Shown here one piece after another: positions 49,805 to 62,004 of a stretch of 64,000 nt of DNA (position 1 is the first letter of the stretch; the number at the start of each line of letters is the position of its first letter). The notes below the pieces were generated by a model, which did not search any database, had not been told where the DNA came from, and saw nothing but the letters and a program-made list of their open reading frames with translations. The stretch is taken from positions 12,170,001 to 12,234,000 of the forward strand of contig JAFFSR010000229.1 in NCBI GenBank assembly GCA_017163975.1, read 5' to 3'. Source of the stretch: Anastatus disparis (taxonomy: Eukaryota > Arthropoda > Insecta > Hymenoptera > Eupelmidae). A program made the position numbers and the translations under genes.

Positions 49805-52115
49805 TTACGCATTTATATTCGACTTCTGTAAAACGTAAACGATCTTAGAGAAACGGTTTTGCCACTCGTCTAATGTAGCTCCATAAACAGTTTTATCACA
49901 GAAAATCTTGGAGACAGTTTCGCGTACAGTTTGATTAGACCTGCGAAAAAAATACAAAATAGTTAAATCCAACGTAAATTATTATATTTAATTGCTTTTT
50001 GATCAAGGATTGAATTATTTTTAAAAAAATAATTAAAAATCTTAAATCTTCTAGTCAAAACCATAAAATCCAGTAATTTTTAATGTTGAGATAAAATAAA
50101 TAATAAAGATAAATAATTAATGCTAACCAAGTCTTTAAGATTTGTTCAAATTCTGCACTATTTTGCAAAGTTCTTTTACATGCTTCATCTGTCAATTGCA
50201 ACAATTTGAGTATACCATTTTCACTGATAAAACACATAGTTGGTGAATCCAGTAATTCTTCAAAGTCTTCATTCGAATCCGCCATACTTTCACTAATACA
50301 TTTACTTAACGATGTATTTACAATAATGGTTTTGTATAAGTCCACTAAATAATAGACAGGCACTCTTAACATTGGAAAATTTGATGTAATTTCACTACTA
50401 TTTATTTGAAAATCTATAGTTATTGGGGCTTTATTGTAACACGTTTGTAAGTGTTTATAAGTTCCAGTTTCACCTTTGAGCATAATTTTTCTTAAAGCAT
50501 TAATGTCTATACTATTGTGAAAAACATTTAATTCAGTACTCAAATCAATGTCAAGCCATTGATTCTCATGGTTTGTTTGCAGCAACTGAAGTTTCTCTAA
50601 CTCAATGAGTAATGATTCTTTTCTTCTTGTAATTAACATTCCGGCAGATTTTAGAAGTCCAAGAGCGTTTTGAATTTCTTTAACACAATCAGCCTAAAGA
50701 AACATGTAAATATAAATTAATTCAACATATTGCAAATAATAATGTAGCACTTAAAAATTAATAAAAATTTAACAAAAAATTATATTTACTGTTTGATCAT
50801 CTATAGCTTTAATTTCTGAAATTAACTGCATCAAAACGTCATTAAGCATTACATTATCTTCAGATGACTGTTCTTCAAGCTTTTCTATTTCTCTTTGAAA
50901 TTCAATCTGTAAAATTTCTAATTTTTTTACTTCTAGTGTTAATGGCAACCAATCACTTAAATCTGGTCGTAATTCTTCAATTATTTGCTAAAAATATCAT
51001 TTCATGTTTAGATTATTTAAAAATTAATAAATTAATTAATACTTTAAAAATATTATTTTTATTTACTTCAGTTTTTTCTATATATTCTATTGTCTTCAGC
51101 TCGTTGTTTTTCATTTTCCCACTATGAATAAAATGTTTCGCTACATTATCAATGTGTTCATTACAGATTTTAGCTATGCCAATATCTATATTATATCCAG
51201 ATTTACTTGTTTTTTCTTGAATTTCTTCAACATCCATTTGAACAAATAAATCAGTATAATGCGATCTAGTTTTTAGTAAAGCATTCCATAAAACAGGTAT
51301 TTTAATTGAGTTAGATAATTCTGAAACTTTATTCCATACCTACAAAAGAAAATATAATAAAATGAATTATATTTCATAGCAAAATTTAAAAAATTACAAG
51401 GTTCAACAAACTTTTCGTTTTTCAGGACCACCAGAATAATTGCTAACTAGAGAAAGACAATCAATTATTGTTGATTGAGACATCTCTTCAGTGGATGGGG
51501 GCATTAAACTGTGACATATTTCTTGCATTTTTGTACAATTTTGAATATCCAATTTCATTTGTTCATTCTTTATTTGGAGAATGTCTTTTTTTAATTCTAC
51601 ATTTTGTCTTTCCTCTTTTTTCTTTTCCAATAAATTAACTGTATCATTTTAAAATAAAGAATTTTTTATCATTATTTTTCAATACACAAAAGGACAGGGA
51701 AGAAAGTTTAATTACCTTTTTGTCTGCATATATATTCTTGTCTTCTCCATCTTTCTTCAGCATTTTTTATTTTATCCTGAAGTTTCTTTCTTTCTTCTTT
51801 AATTTGAACCGTATTTCTCACGTTTTGAATCAATCGATCTTTTGGTTCGTGTTTTAATTTGTACAATAAAATATTTTTTCTCACTTCATCGACCTCTTGA
51901 ATTGGTTTTATATTTTTTGATAAACTCTCCCACAATAATCCAAGAACACCTTTATTGAGTCTATAAAAAATAAATAAAAGAAGAATATATCATAAGTAAT
52001 TTTAAAATCTCATATATTAAGATCTGACTTACGCTTTTTTTACATGATCTGAAGTATATGATTCTGGACATTCAATTTGTCTAAGCCATGAATCAAAATC
52101 CACTGATTCAGTCAT
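49805..52115 (-). CDS. Probable HAUS augmin-like complex subunit 5
   Basis: Seven exons: 52115-52033, 51960-51716, 51638-51412, 51339-51067, 50987-50790, 50693-50128 and 49940-49805. They sum to 1728 nt (575 residues). The protein is largely coiled coil: Lys/Glu-rich heptads cover residues about 60-180 (QIKEERKKLQDKIKNAEERW) and 275-345. The N-terminal segment SWLRQIE...LLWESLSKN...VRKNILLYKL matches the start of augmin subunit 5, as does a C-terminal DEWQNRFSKIVYVL helix. Length is a little under the vertebrate protein (about 630). Augmin recruits gamma-tubulin to existing spindle microtubules. The subunit identity rests on recalled similarity in a fast-evolving family. It is divergent from NAA20 with 458 bp between start codons. 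Confidence 0.65.
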
Positions 52116-52573
52116 ATTACAAAGTTATTACTTTTGGTTTTTATTAATACTTAAAATTATTTATAGCTAAAATTAAAAAATTATTTAAATGTAGTTGACA
52201 AATTGGAGTGACACAAGTAAAAAACTTCACTATGATTATCATATCATCTCAAAAAATATCGTAAAACGACTCCGTTTTGTTCAATTTTATAACGTATTGC
52301 ACGAGGATAAATATTTTGAATGTGAATTATAAACGTTGTGAAGTTGTTCACCTATCTATACAACAATAATTGGCGGCAACAATTAACCGCAATCCTAACC
52401 TGTATTCTGATAAAAAATTGTTTCACGCATGCGCACATTTATAAAATTCTTGAGTTCTTTAATCGGCTGCATCCTTTTTCAACTCTTCTTCAGTCTGACG
52501 CTACTGTCACCTCAACAATACCAAAACTAAAGTTCCTTTGCAAAAAAATTTTTTGCACATATACCTCGTTGAT
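52116..52573. promoter_or_regulatory. Shared promoter region of divergent HAUS5-like and NAA20 genes
   Basis: 458 bp separates the two start codons, so both promoters and 5' UTRs must lie here. No canonical TATA box was singled out. Confidence 0.5.
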
Positions 52574-53581
52574 ATGTCTACTTTAAGACCATTCACCTGC
52601 GATGACTTATTTAGATTTAATAATGTGTGAGTAAAACAACTTTTTAAATTTTTAAGATTTAATCTCAGTTTGAATATTAGATGTTAACCCTATACAATGT
52701 ATGCAAATTTATGCAAAAATTCAATCAATTTTTTTGTTACAGAAACTTAGATCCTCTTACAGAAACTGTATCCTTTAATATTTACGCTGAAAATTTTTAT
52801 TTGTAGAATAATTTTATTTATAAGATATTTAAAATTTTGTTTAGAAAAAAAAATATTAGAATAATTATAAATAGACTTATACATAAATTCATATGTTTTC
52901 TTGACATAAAGATAGTATGGATTGTCTTTTTATATGCAGTATTTGGCTCATTGGCCAGAATATTTCCAGTTAGCAGAATCACCTAGTGGTGAAATAATGG
53001 GCTATAGTATGTTTGAAAATTTATTTATTTAAATATTTTTATTTAAAAATTTTTTAAAATCATATTTTATTTGTAGTAATGGGAAAAGCAGAAGGAGTTG
53101 GCGATAATTGGCATGGGCACGTTACAGCTCTTACTGTTTCTCCTGATTATAGAAGATTGGGTCTTGCTGCCACATTAATGAAATTTTTAGAAGATGTTTC
53201 AGAAAAGTAAAATATTTTTTATTTGAACGAAGATAAACAAATATTGAGAGTTTCTTATGTTTTCTTTTCTTTTTAGGAAACAAGCATATTTTGTAGATCT
53301 ATTTGTAAGAGTTAGTAACAAAGTTGCAATAAAAATGTACCAACAATTAGGATATATAGTTTATCGGACTGTATTAGAATATTATAGTGGTGATCCTGAC
53401 GAAGATGCTTATGGTAAGACAATTATTCTATTATCTTAAATTTCAATTCTCAAAGTCTTTTGATGAAAATTGATTAATAAATTCCATATTTTCAGATATG
53501 AGAAAGGCATTGCCAAAAGATATAAAAAAGAAATCTGTAGTTCCTTTAGCACATCCTGTGCGACCTGAAGAAGTGGATTGA
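52574..53581 (+). CDS. NAA20: N-alpha-acetyltransferase 20 (NatB catalytic subunit)
   Basis: Six exons: 52574-52626, 52743-52767, 52916-53006, 53077-53206, 53277-53413 and 53496-53581 (522 nt, 173 residues; human 178). The start MSTLRPFTCDDLFRFNNVNL and the NatB signature YGLSFYMQYLAHWPEYF are clear. The GNAT acetyl-CoA loop reads RRLGLAATLM, and the C-terminus keeps DAYDMRKALPKD and HPVRPEEVD. The acetyl-CoA loop follows the HVTALTVSPDYR strand. Exon 3 was set at 52916 because a later AG at 52939 would delete the conserved YGLSFYMQ. With NAA25 it acetylates Met-Asp/Glu/Asn/Gln N-termini on nascent chains at the ribosome. Confidence 0.95.
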
Positions 53582-56463
53582 ATTTTTACCAATTTTTATT
53601 GAAATAAAATGAAAAAAAAAAAGAATAAAATAATGAAATAAATTTTTTATACTTTTTATTTGCATGCAAATATAGATTTTTTTAAAAGCAATTGTAATAA
53701 TGTATACTTATTTATTTATTATTTTTTAATAATTCTAAAAATTAGAAATTTTTATAACTTTGTAATCTTTTAATTTTATTTATGATTCGAAGATTTTATG
53801 TTGCTAACTTAAATTTATTTAACAATTAATTTTATAATTTTAGATATAGTTATTTTATATTTCTCAAACATTCAAATAAAATTGATTTTAAAAAAATAAG
53901 TGTTTGAAATTTTTGTTTATTATTTATGTAAAACAGGAATGAACAAATCAATCTTGTTCATTCTATTATAATGTAAAATTTGTTTTAAATAAGTGATACC
54001 AAACGATTTTTTTCTGTAAATACACCAAAGAGGGTCATTTAAAAAATTTTAAACTTCAATAATAAAACTAAAATTTTATGATTTAATTTTACATCATTGC
54101 GTAAAAATATTTAAAAGCCCGTAAAAAATATTCAGACATAAAATCTAAAGCGAGATTTCATGTATATTTCCTATAAAAAAAATACGCTATTTATTTTTTC
54201 ATTATAATTTTTATCTGAGCATTATAATTTTCTTCTGAGTATAAATTTAATAAATTTAAACGAATTCACAATTTAAAAAAAATTTAATGTATACAAGAAT
54301 TTTAACTTAAAATCAGTAAATTTATTATTTCTGTCAGTCATCTCGAGATGCATAGTATTTTCCATTTTAATAATTAGATTTATAAACATTCATTTTCATT
54401 CTGAACGCAAATGCAATCGAATTACAATTAAAGCTGATTAATTATAAATTCATCAAAATCGCATTTGAATACATTAGTCCATATTATATTAACGTCCTTA
54501 ATAAAAATTCCCATAAGAAATCTAACGAGATCGTCATATAATTAAAAGATCGGTAAAAAAAATATATGCAGAAAACTGACTTTTGATAAGTTTTATTTTT
54601 TTATTGTCTAAAAATTTTTATGATTGCGATTTTTAATTAAAATCTTATGAGACATTACACATTAATCCAGAATTAATTTTATAATAAATAATTAGATTTC
54701 AGAATTTTACATTAATATAATATTGTAAAATTTCCCACAGTATTTTCCGATAAAATTGTTAAAAGAAAAAACTAAGTTTTCAGCTTATTTTAGCTAAAAA
54801 AATTTATCTAAAACATCTGAAAAAATGGCTAAAAATATAGCTGTACCGATTTATATTCCAGCTATATTTCTATTTTTGTTAATAGCTGTTTATTTTAGCT
54901 GAAAATACAGAGCTGGATTTTCAGCTTGAAAACCATAGGATTATAGCTAGAACACAGTTATTTTTTAGCTATTTTAAAGAAATATAGATAAAAAGATTTC
55001 GGCAACTATCATCAACATTTAATAAAATTCTTTGTAAAATATTGATGTAATTTGTCTATAAAATAAAAATTTTCGGGTATATATCGAACGTTGCGGTCAA
55101 TAGAATCCTGCTCCATTCAAAAAAAAAAATAATCAATTAATATTTTTAGACTAAAAAATTTCGAAACTGATTTTGTTTACAAGTCGTATTGGATCTCAAA
55201 TTTTCTTTCAGCTTCGGGATATTTTGTTTCCATGAAATTACGATAAAATTTTTTCAAAGTTATAAGTAGTTTTAGATAGATTTCAAAAGTTATGAAGGTA
55301 TGAAATCAAGATAAAATTTAATGAAAAGGCTTTAAAATTTAGATAAAATTAAAAATTGAGTTTCAGACCAAATGATCGCTCCTTATTCCTTAACTTTATA
55401 TATGAAAAAATATCCTTAAGTTAGAAGAAAATCCGAAACCCAAATGCAATTCCCTCTTACAAAAATTAAAATAGCATCTAGACGACTAATTTATCCATTC
55501 TATAAAAAAGTGTAATCGCTTTTTATTAAGAAAAAAAAGAAAATAATATTTGAAAAATGAATGACTATGTACTAGAGTTTTGATAAGAAATCCGTGAATT
55601 AACATTAATTTATTATTTTTTATTCAAAAAGTTTTCAAAGTAAATGAAATAATATTTTATTTGTTTTTATTTTTGAATTTTTTATAAATCGACGTATTAA
55701 TTAAAAGTATACATGCAAATAATTAAATTATATTTATAAATAGTAAGAAATAGGATGATAATAATAAAACATTTTTAATGAAAAGAAAAATATATTCAGA
55801 ATTTTTTCATTATAATTGGAACATTGTTGCATCTTTAAAATTTTTTATAACAGGAGTGTTGGACACTAGTTTTCACTATAAATTTAAGGTATCTACGTAC
55901 AAATATTAGCAATCATGCTTGAATAAAATTGCAATTTTTCACAAAAACTGGATAATTTTCAAAATCACGATAACAATATATAAATTGGGTACTTATTAAT
56001 AAGTACTTGATTAAGCTTTTTTTAACAATTAAACTTTATTAAAACTAGTTCAATCATTAGCAAAATTTATGAATCTTTAGCTTACATCTTGTTTTAACTA
56101 GAATTATAAAATTAAATCTTCAAAATAGATTGAACCAGCTTATCGACGCGCAAAATTGAACTTTTTTTTTTTAATTAAGCAACATTATATTATTTACAGA
56201 ATTCATTATTTTATATTAAAAACGAGATAAGTCTGTTGATTAAAAATTTTTCATAGAAGTCTTAGTTACTTTCTTTCATCACTACTAAGTACTTGTTAAT
56301 ATTGATTTCTTCCTTTTTAGTAACATATTCTGTCATTTCATGATGACTAGAATTAATAACACAATAACGGGCAGTTAATTTAGACGACCAATGATCAAAT
56401 TCTTATTAATTTTTTTTTACGAAAAAATAGATTTATCTTAACACAAGAGCTAGTGAGGAAACG
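53582..56463. other. Gene-free stretch between NAA20 and UBAC1
   Basis: No gene supported. The 5' end holds the NAA20 3' UTR (AATAAA near 53603). A TAGCT-rich fold-back remnant lies at 54775-54985. The rest is AT-rich with short simple repeats. Confidence 0.45.
54775..54985. mobile_element. TAGCT-rich fold-back element, decayed copy
   Basis: It shares with the element at 30638 the core CCAG...ATATTTCTAT...TAGCTGTTTAT..AGCTGAAAA and repeated TTTTAGCTA blocks in both orientations. The arms no longer match continuously. Confidence 0.5.
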
Positions 56464-58528
56464 CTAGCTATTGTCATAACGATTCACATGGATAGCATGT
56501 TTTTCTGCATGGTACGTTTTGAAAATTTGGCCTAGAACAGGCGATACCGTTGGATCTTTCATCCATAAACTCGTCGATGTAGGTGTTTCTAGCATAGACA
56601 AATAGGCTAAAATTTCATAAATTTATATTATTTTATATGCTTTTTATTATGAAATACGTAAAATTTGTATATAACTAAATTTTATTAAATTTATTAACTT
56701 ACCTAGTAACATTTTAGGATTGTTAAGACTCAATTGTATTTGAGGATTATTCATTATTGCATTATAAATTGGTCCTTCTGGATCCATGCCATCATGCAAA
56801 TTATGCAAGCTAGGGTTCCTTTCTCCAAGTAACCAGGCACACTAAAATAATAATTAAGTATATTTATTCTTGTTTTATTTTTATATTGAAATATCAAATT
56901 AAATATTTTACGGCATTTGCGTGATTGTTGCCTGTAATTTTAAGAGTTTCTAGAATCTCTTGCTTATTAAAACCCATTTGTTCTAAAGATTCTATTAAAG
57001 TTGGATCAGGCTTAAAGTCCAATTTTTGATATTGTTTAAAACTGTCTAAAAGTAGATTTACTATACGAACCAAATTCGGTTGATTCCTCTCTGAAAAAAA
57101 ATAATTTATTTTATAAAATATACATGTGAAATATAATATAGATATAAGTTTCGGAAGATTGGAGCACCACTAAGAAAAATTACTTTTCTTAAAACGTTTA
57201 AAAATAGAATCTTTTAAAGAGCTCCTTCTTGAATTATTTAACGAACTAGGATGTGACGAACCTGACGAACTCGGACCAGCTTCTTCATCTAATATTGCAT
57301 CTAAATTTGGAAGTTTTAAATCTTCTTCCTCATCAAGATCATCTTGGTGTTCTAAAAGCCATTCCAACGCTTCTGATGTATTCATTCTGTTATAAAAATA
57401 TTAAGTAAAATTCAAATTTAAAAATTAATGTTTGAAATTAATATCAACATCTTACAATTCCTTGAAAATATTTAACAATTTTAAAAACTAAGACATTAAT
57501 TTATTTCATAAAATTTTAAGAGAGTAAAAATGTAACTATAATTATTGTTATTTTAATAAATAATTTATTAAATATAATACTAACTTTCTCAGTCGAAGTG
57601 CTTTTAAAACCTTTCTTTCTGAAAAACCCATGTCAACTAGATATTTTACAGCCTTTGGGTCATTAGGAGGTTTCAACTGTGCTTCTAATTTTTCTTTAAT
57701 TATTTCATAAAATTTAACTGCATCTGGACTATACATAAGAATCTTTGCAGATGTTTGAACAAGTGTGATTAAAATTTTACGAATTTCATTCTGAAACTAT
57801 ATAAGTACAATTAAGCAAATCATAAATTAGTATATTTTATAAAATAAATTTTAAAAATTACATCTGCTGGACAATCAGAAGTTACTACTGGTTTAGGAGG
57901 ATTTATGACAGGTAAATCTTTTGTTGCGTTCATCATTTCTTCTTCCGTTGGACCTTTCAGAGCATCTTCTGATAATGTTTCTTTATCTGGAGAATTTCTA
58001 ATTTCTACTAATAATAATTCGTCTGAAATATTTTAAATGGTATATATAATATTACTTACATAAACCATTCATAAAATAAATTAAATTAAATTACCAGATT
58101 CTGAAATTTCTTCGTCACCTATATTTTTTTCATTGGCAAGAGATTTTAATTGTATTGCATGCACCAGTCGAAATTGTGAAGCTGTTTTAGTTTTGTCATG
58201 TCCATAAAAATGTTCTGTTGCTATAGATTTCACTTTGTCGATAGTGAATTCCGTTGTCACAGGTACGTACAAAACAGCTCCTTCTAAACTGTTAATACAA
58301 AATCAAAATAGATACTTCAAGTTTTTTAAAAGTTAATTTATGTTTATAAATACAGAAATAATTTTTATAATACCTTATAACATTAATGAGAAAACTTTCC
58401 TCTGTGGAAGATGTTTGCATTTGACTGGAATTTTCGGAAGAGCCATTCAAGGAGTGTTTTCTGCTACTCCTTGAACTCTTCCTACTATTCCAGGCTTCCG
58501 TTATCTGCTCCTTCATCCATGGAAACAT
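56464..58528 (-). CDS. UBAC1: Ubiquitin-associated domain-containing protein 1
   Basis: Eight exons: 58528-58374, 58288-58095, 58022-57862, 57796-57585, 57386-57184, 57090-56912, 56841-56703 and 56606-56464 (1386 nt, 461 residues; human about 405). A Ser-rich N-terminus replaces the vertebrate start and leads into a ubiquitin-like region (GAVLYVPVTTEFTIDKVKSI). UBA1 is VKYLVDMGFSERKVLKALRL to EALEWLLEH. An acidic/Ser linker follows, then UBA2 LIESLEQMGFNKQEILETLK to ACAWLLGER. The STI1-like end has IYNAIMNNPQIQLSLNNPK and WMKDPTVSPVLGQI. UBAC1 (KPC2) is the non-catalytic partner of the KPC1 ubiquitin ligase and hands substrates to the proteasome. Confidence 0.92.
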
Positions 58529-59042
58529 TAATTAAATCTAAAAGAATAATAATCAACCATCTAAAGATTATTGTAAACAATATATGTTCCATATTGAAAC
58601 AAGTAAAATGATAGTCAGTAGATGAAAAATTATTTTATAAAAATCCTCTATACTACAGATTTTTTAAACAGCTTTCAACAATATATTATTTGTTTTAATA
58701 ACTTTAAACAATCATATGAAATAAAAATAAAAACAAAGATATAGGTTATCTACAATCGTTATTTAACATCTTTCTTGAATGCACAATTATCACTATATAA
58801 TTTTTTCACCTTACACTTTTGACTAATAAAATGAAAAATAAATATTAAATACCTTTAATAATTACTTAATGAATAATAATTTATTTTATTGTCACTATTT
58901 TTATCATGCTTGTAGAAACGTCATGTCAGGATTGTTGGATTCATTCCCTTATCTACTCAATCTATTCTATACGGTATTTTTATTTTTTCAGTAGTAATAG
59001 ACAGTTGGTATCAGCCGAGATTAAGATTTCATTGTACTGCGC
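58529..59042. promoter_or_regulatory. Shared promoter region of divergent UBAC1 and CCDC28 genes
   Basis: 514 bp between the two start codons, with no other gene seen. No defined core element was picked out. Confidence 0.45.
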
Positions 59043-61392
59043 ATGCTTTCAATGGAGTCCATAAGATCAAGGTAGGTCTTTATTTTATTATGGTGTTTCT
59101 AATAATAATATATTGAGACGAAAGTGATACGAATAGAGAACAGCGTTTATAATATTATGATTTCATTATGTCAATATTCATTCAATTAATGACAATTGAT
59201 TAGAAGTGAAAATACTATGTAAATTTAATAATACATAGACATAATAATAAACGTAGGTGAGTTTATTACTGACAATTATAACCTGAAAAAATTTTTTCTG
59301 CATTGTTTTGTTCCTTTTTTCATTTCCATCACTTTTGTTATGAAAAATAAAGTAATGAAGAGATTGTCCTCAATAAAAATGTTATACCATGTCCATTTGC
59401 AACAATATTCATGTATTTTCTAGTATTTTTGTAGATTTACGTAGCTTTCAATAACACTGTGCAAGCATTAAGCTCTGGTATAAATTTTCTGAATTGCGCA
59501 AAAGCTCCGAAAAATATTGAAATATTATTAGAATGTAATTTTAATTGCAATTACGTTTCTTATTTTGTCTGTTTCTACATAATTTTGATTGTAATTACAT
59601 TTTATTTGCAATCACGCTTTTTCTTCCGATTACATTCTTACTTGCGATTATGTTTTTACTTGAACAGAAGCTCAAGTTTTATTTTTTAATTTTTTGCCTT
59701 TGGATGGCTGTGGGGTCCTCTTGTACGGGCCTCCGACATATGTAGTAATTATGAATAATAATTGTTTTTTTGCCCAAGTGGACTTATTTTTATTGTTTTT
59801 CGTGGTCTCCGGGTTCTATTCCCCGTAGAAAAATTCGAAAAAAAATTTTCCGAAATTTTCCCGGGAAATTGAACTTTGGTCCACTAGAGCACGAGCCCAA
59901 GAGCCCTAGCCCCTGGCGTTACCTCCGCTCCTCGTCAAGCTTTAAGTTGCGCCTTAATGTGAATTTGAACTTTTACATTTACGTCAAAGAAGTTAAATTT
60001 GTAAATTTTCACATAAATATTTTTTTTTATTTTTTTACATTACTGTTTTTATGTATTTTAGAGCTTTTATAAAAACTGGAAAATTTACGTGTCAAGTTTA
60101 ATCTTTGGAAAAGCGTCTTCGTGTTTCAAACTTTCCCGGAAAATTTACGTGTATAAGCTTTATGCTTGAAAAAGCGTTTTCGAAAGTCACCTAAATACAA
60201 TCCACATAATTAAATGAAAATACTTGAAAATACGTGAATTTTCGTGCGAAAACACAAATTGAAAACATTGCTTCAAAATTAATTTTAATACATAGTATAT
60301 TGTGTGTCTTATTAGTGAAATCAGTATGAGCGAAGGTGCATGTTGTATTGAGTTGCAACAGCTAGTGCCAGAAGAAGAAAGTGAAGCGCCAACAGCTAGC
60401 AGTAAAGGTGGAGAAGTAACACCACCTACTACACCTACCAAGCCCCCTGAGCCAAGTAAAGATGATATCCCAAGTCCCAAACCACCAGTAAGTTTTTATA
60501 TTACAATGTTTAAATTTTTTTATTCGTAACATATTGATTTGCATTAATTTATTTACAGCAACAAGTTATGTGGGAAAATCCGCCGGTACAAGGTGCATCA
60601 GCAGCGAGTAAAGAATCTTCCAGTCAAGCAAATAGTCAAGCGTCAACGTCCGGCAAGGCACCTCATAACTCATCAACTCATACTGGAAATCCTCGAATTG
60701 TATTCGTGAATGAAAAAAAATCAACTCGTCCTGAAATACCAAAAACAAGCAAGCAACCCAAAGGTAAATTAGTTATTTAAGATATTTAAGTTATCGTATA
60801 CATTATTAGTATGTATTATTTATTATATAAGTTTTTATGATCACACATTATTTTGTAGTTATTTATTTAACATTATATTAATTTATATCATTATAGAATT
60901 CCTGATTATGTTTTTTAATTTAAGTTTTATTTTATTTCGTTATGTTCCTATAAAAATAAAGTTAGTGCCCCATGCAAACATCATTCCTTTTTATCAGAGG
61001 TACCAGATGTTAGACACATGGAAACAGCTTTGCTGCAATTACTCGAGGACTTTCATAGCGGAAATTTACAGGCTTTTGGTAATTCATTAAATTATGAAAT
61101 GATACTGCTATTTTTAACACAAAATATTCTGCCATGTATATATAATTTTATATTATACGATAGTATTTGATATTTATTTCAATTAACAGGTAAAGATTGT
61201 AGCATGGAACAAATGACTGAAATTAGAGAGCAGCAGGAAAAACTTGCCAAACTTCACTTTGAAATGAGTCAACGAGACGTTCACGGAGCTGAGGGTTCAG
61301 GTTTTATGCAATCAAATGCAAATATGCATAATCTACTTCAACGACTTGAACAACTTAGTGTTTGTATTGAAAAATTGCACAGTAAACCATAA
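59043..61392 (+). CDS. Coiled-coil domain-containing protein 28 homologue
   Basis: Five exons: 59043-59071, 60316-60487, 60559-60763, 60998-61078 and 61190-61392 (690 nt, 229 residues). The C-terminal half is the family signature: VPDVRHMETALLQLLEDFHS, GNLQAFGKDCSMEQM, REQQEKLAKLHFEM, and a final short coiled coil LQRLEQLSVCIEKLH. The N-terminal half is low-complexity, rich in Pro, Ser and Thr. Vertebrate CCDC28B interacts with mTORC2/BBS proteins and influences cilium length; CCDC28A is less known. The 29-nt first exon joins in frame (MLSMESIRSS...). If it is 5' UTR instead, translation would begin at 60326. The first intron is 1.2 kb and contains repeats. Confidence 0.85.
59535..60190. repeat. 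Minisatellite-like and GC-richer repeat block in CCDC28 intron 1
   Basis: At 59535-59662 a degenerate unit of about 20 bp (TTGCAATTACGTTTCTTATT and variants) recurs five or six times. At 59700-59960 there is an unusually GC-rich stretch of unknown origin. At 60078-60190 GGAAAATTTACGTGT recurs with a 60-bp period. Together they look like an inserted repeat, but no family was recognised. Confidence 0.5.
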
Positions 61393-62004
61393 CTTATAAA
61401 TTATTAAATTATGAATGAATTTTTGTATCAGTATATTTTATTTTGTACGATAAGTAGCATTCTGACATATGTTTATAAAAAAATAACTGGTTTTTATGGT
61501 TGCATTCCTTGTGATGAAATGTGATATGTACAGGAATTTCGTTAAAAGTAAAAGAATTCGAAAAGAATGTTATTTTTTATTTATGTATCAAATTTTTACA
61601 ACTCCTTTTATTATAAATTTTTTTCATTTCCATAATTAACAATCACATAAAAGTATTTAAAAAAGCAATGTAAATAGAATATGATTTTTAAAATTTTGCT
61701 TTTTAATATATTAAATTCATTCGATATATAAATAAATCTATTAATCACTCAAACAGTGCGATATAAATATACATTACTCAAATTGTTTACATAGAATTAA
61801 ATATAATTACATTATTCCAACTTTGATATATTCTAATCTATGATTTTTTTTCCTATATATGATTAACGTAAAGCTAAAGTAAATATATTACATAAAAAAT
61901 AGAATGCATAATATCAATTTTCAAAATGCCACAATCACAATATTTCGATTCATTAAAATTTTTATAAATATTGCACATGATGATAAAACGATTTAATATT
62001 GATC
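61393..62004. other. Shared 3' region of convergent CCDC28 and MROH1-like genes
   Basis: AT-rich; presumably both 3' UTRs. Nothing else seen. Confidence 0.45.

Noticed and set aside
59770..60072. 100-codon ORF in CCDC28 intron 1
   Set aside because: No domain or homologue recognised; falls in the GC-richer repeat block.
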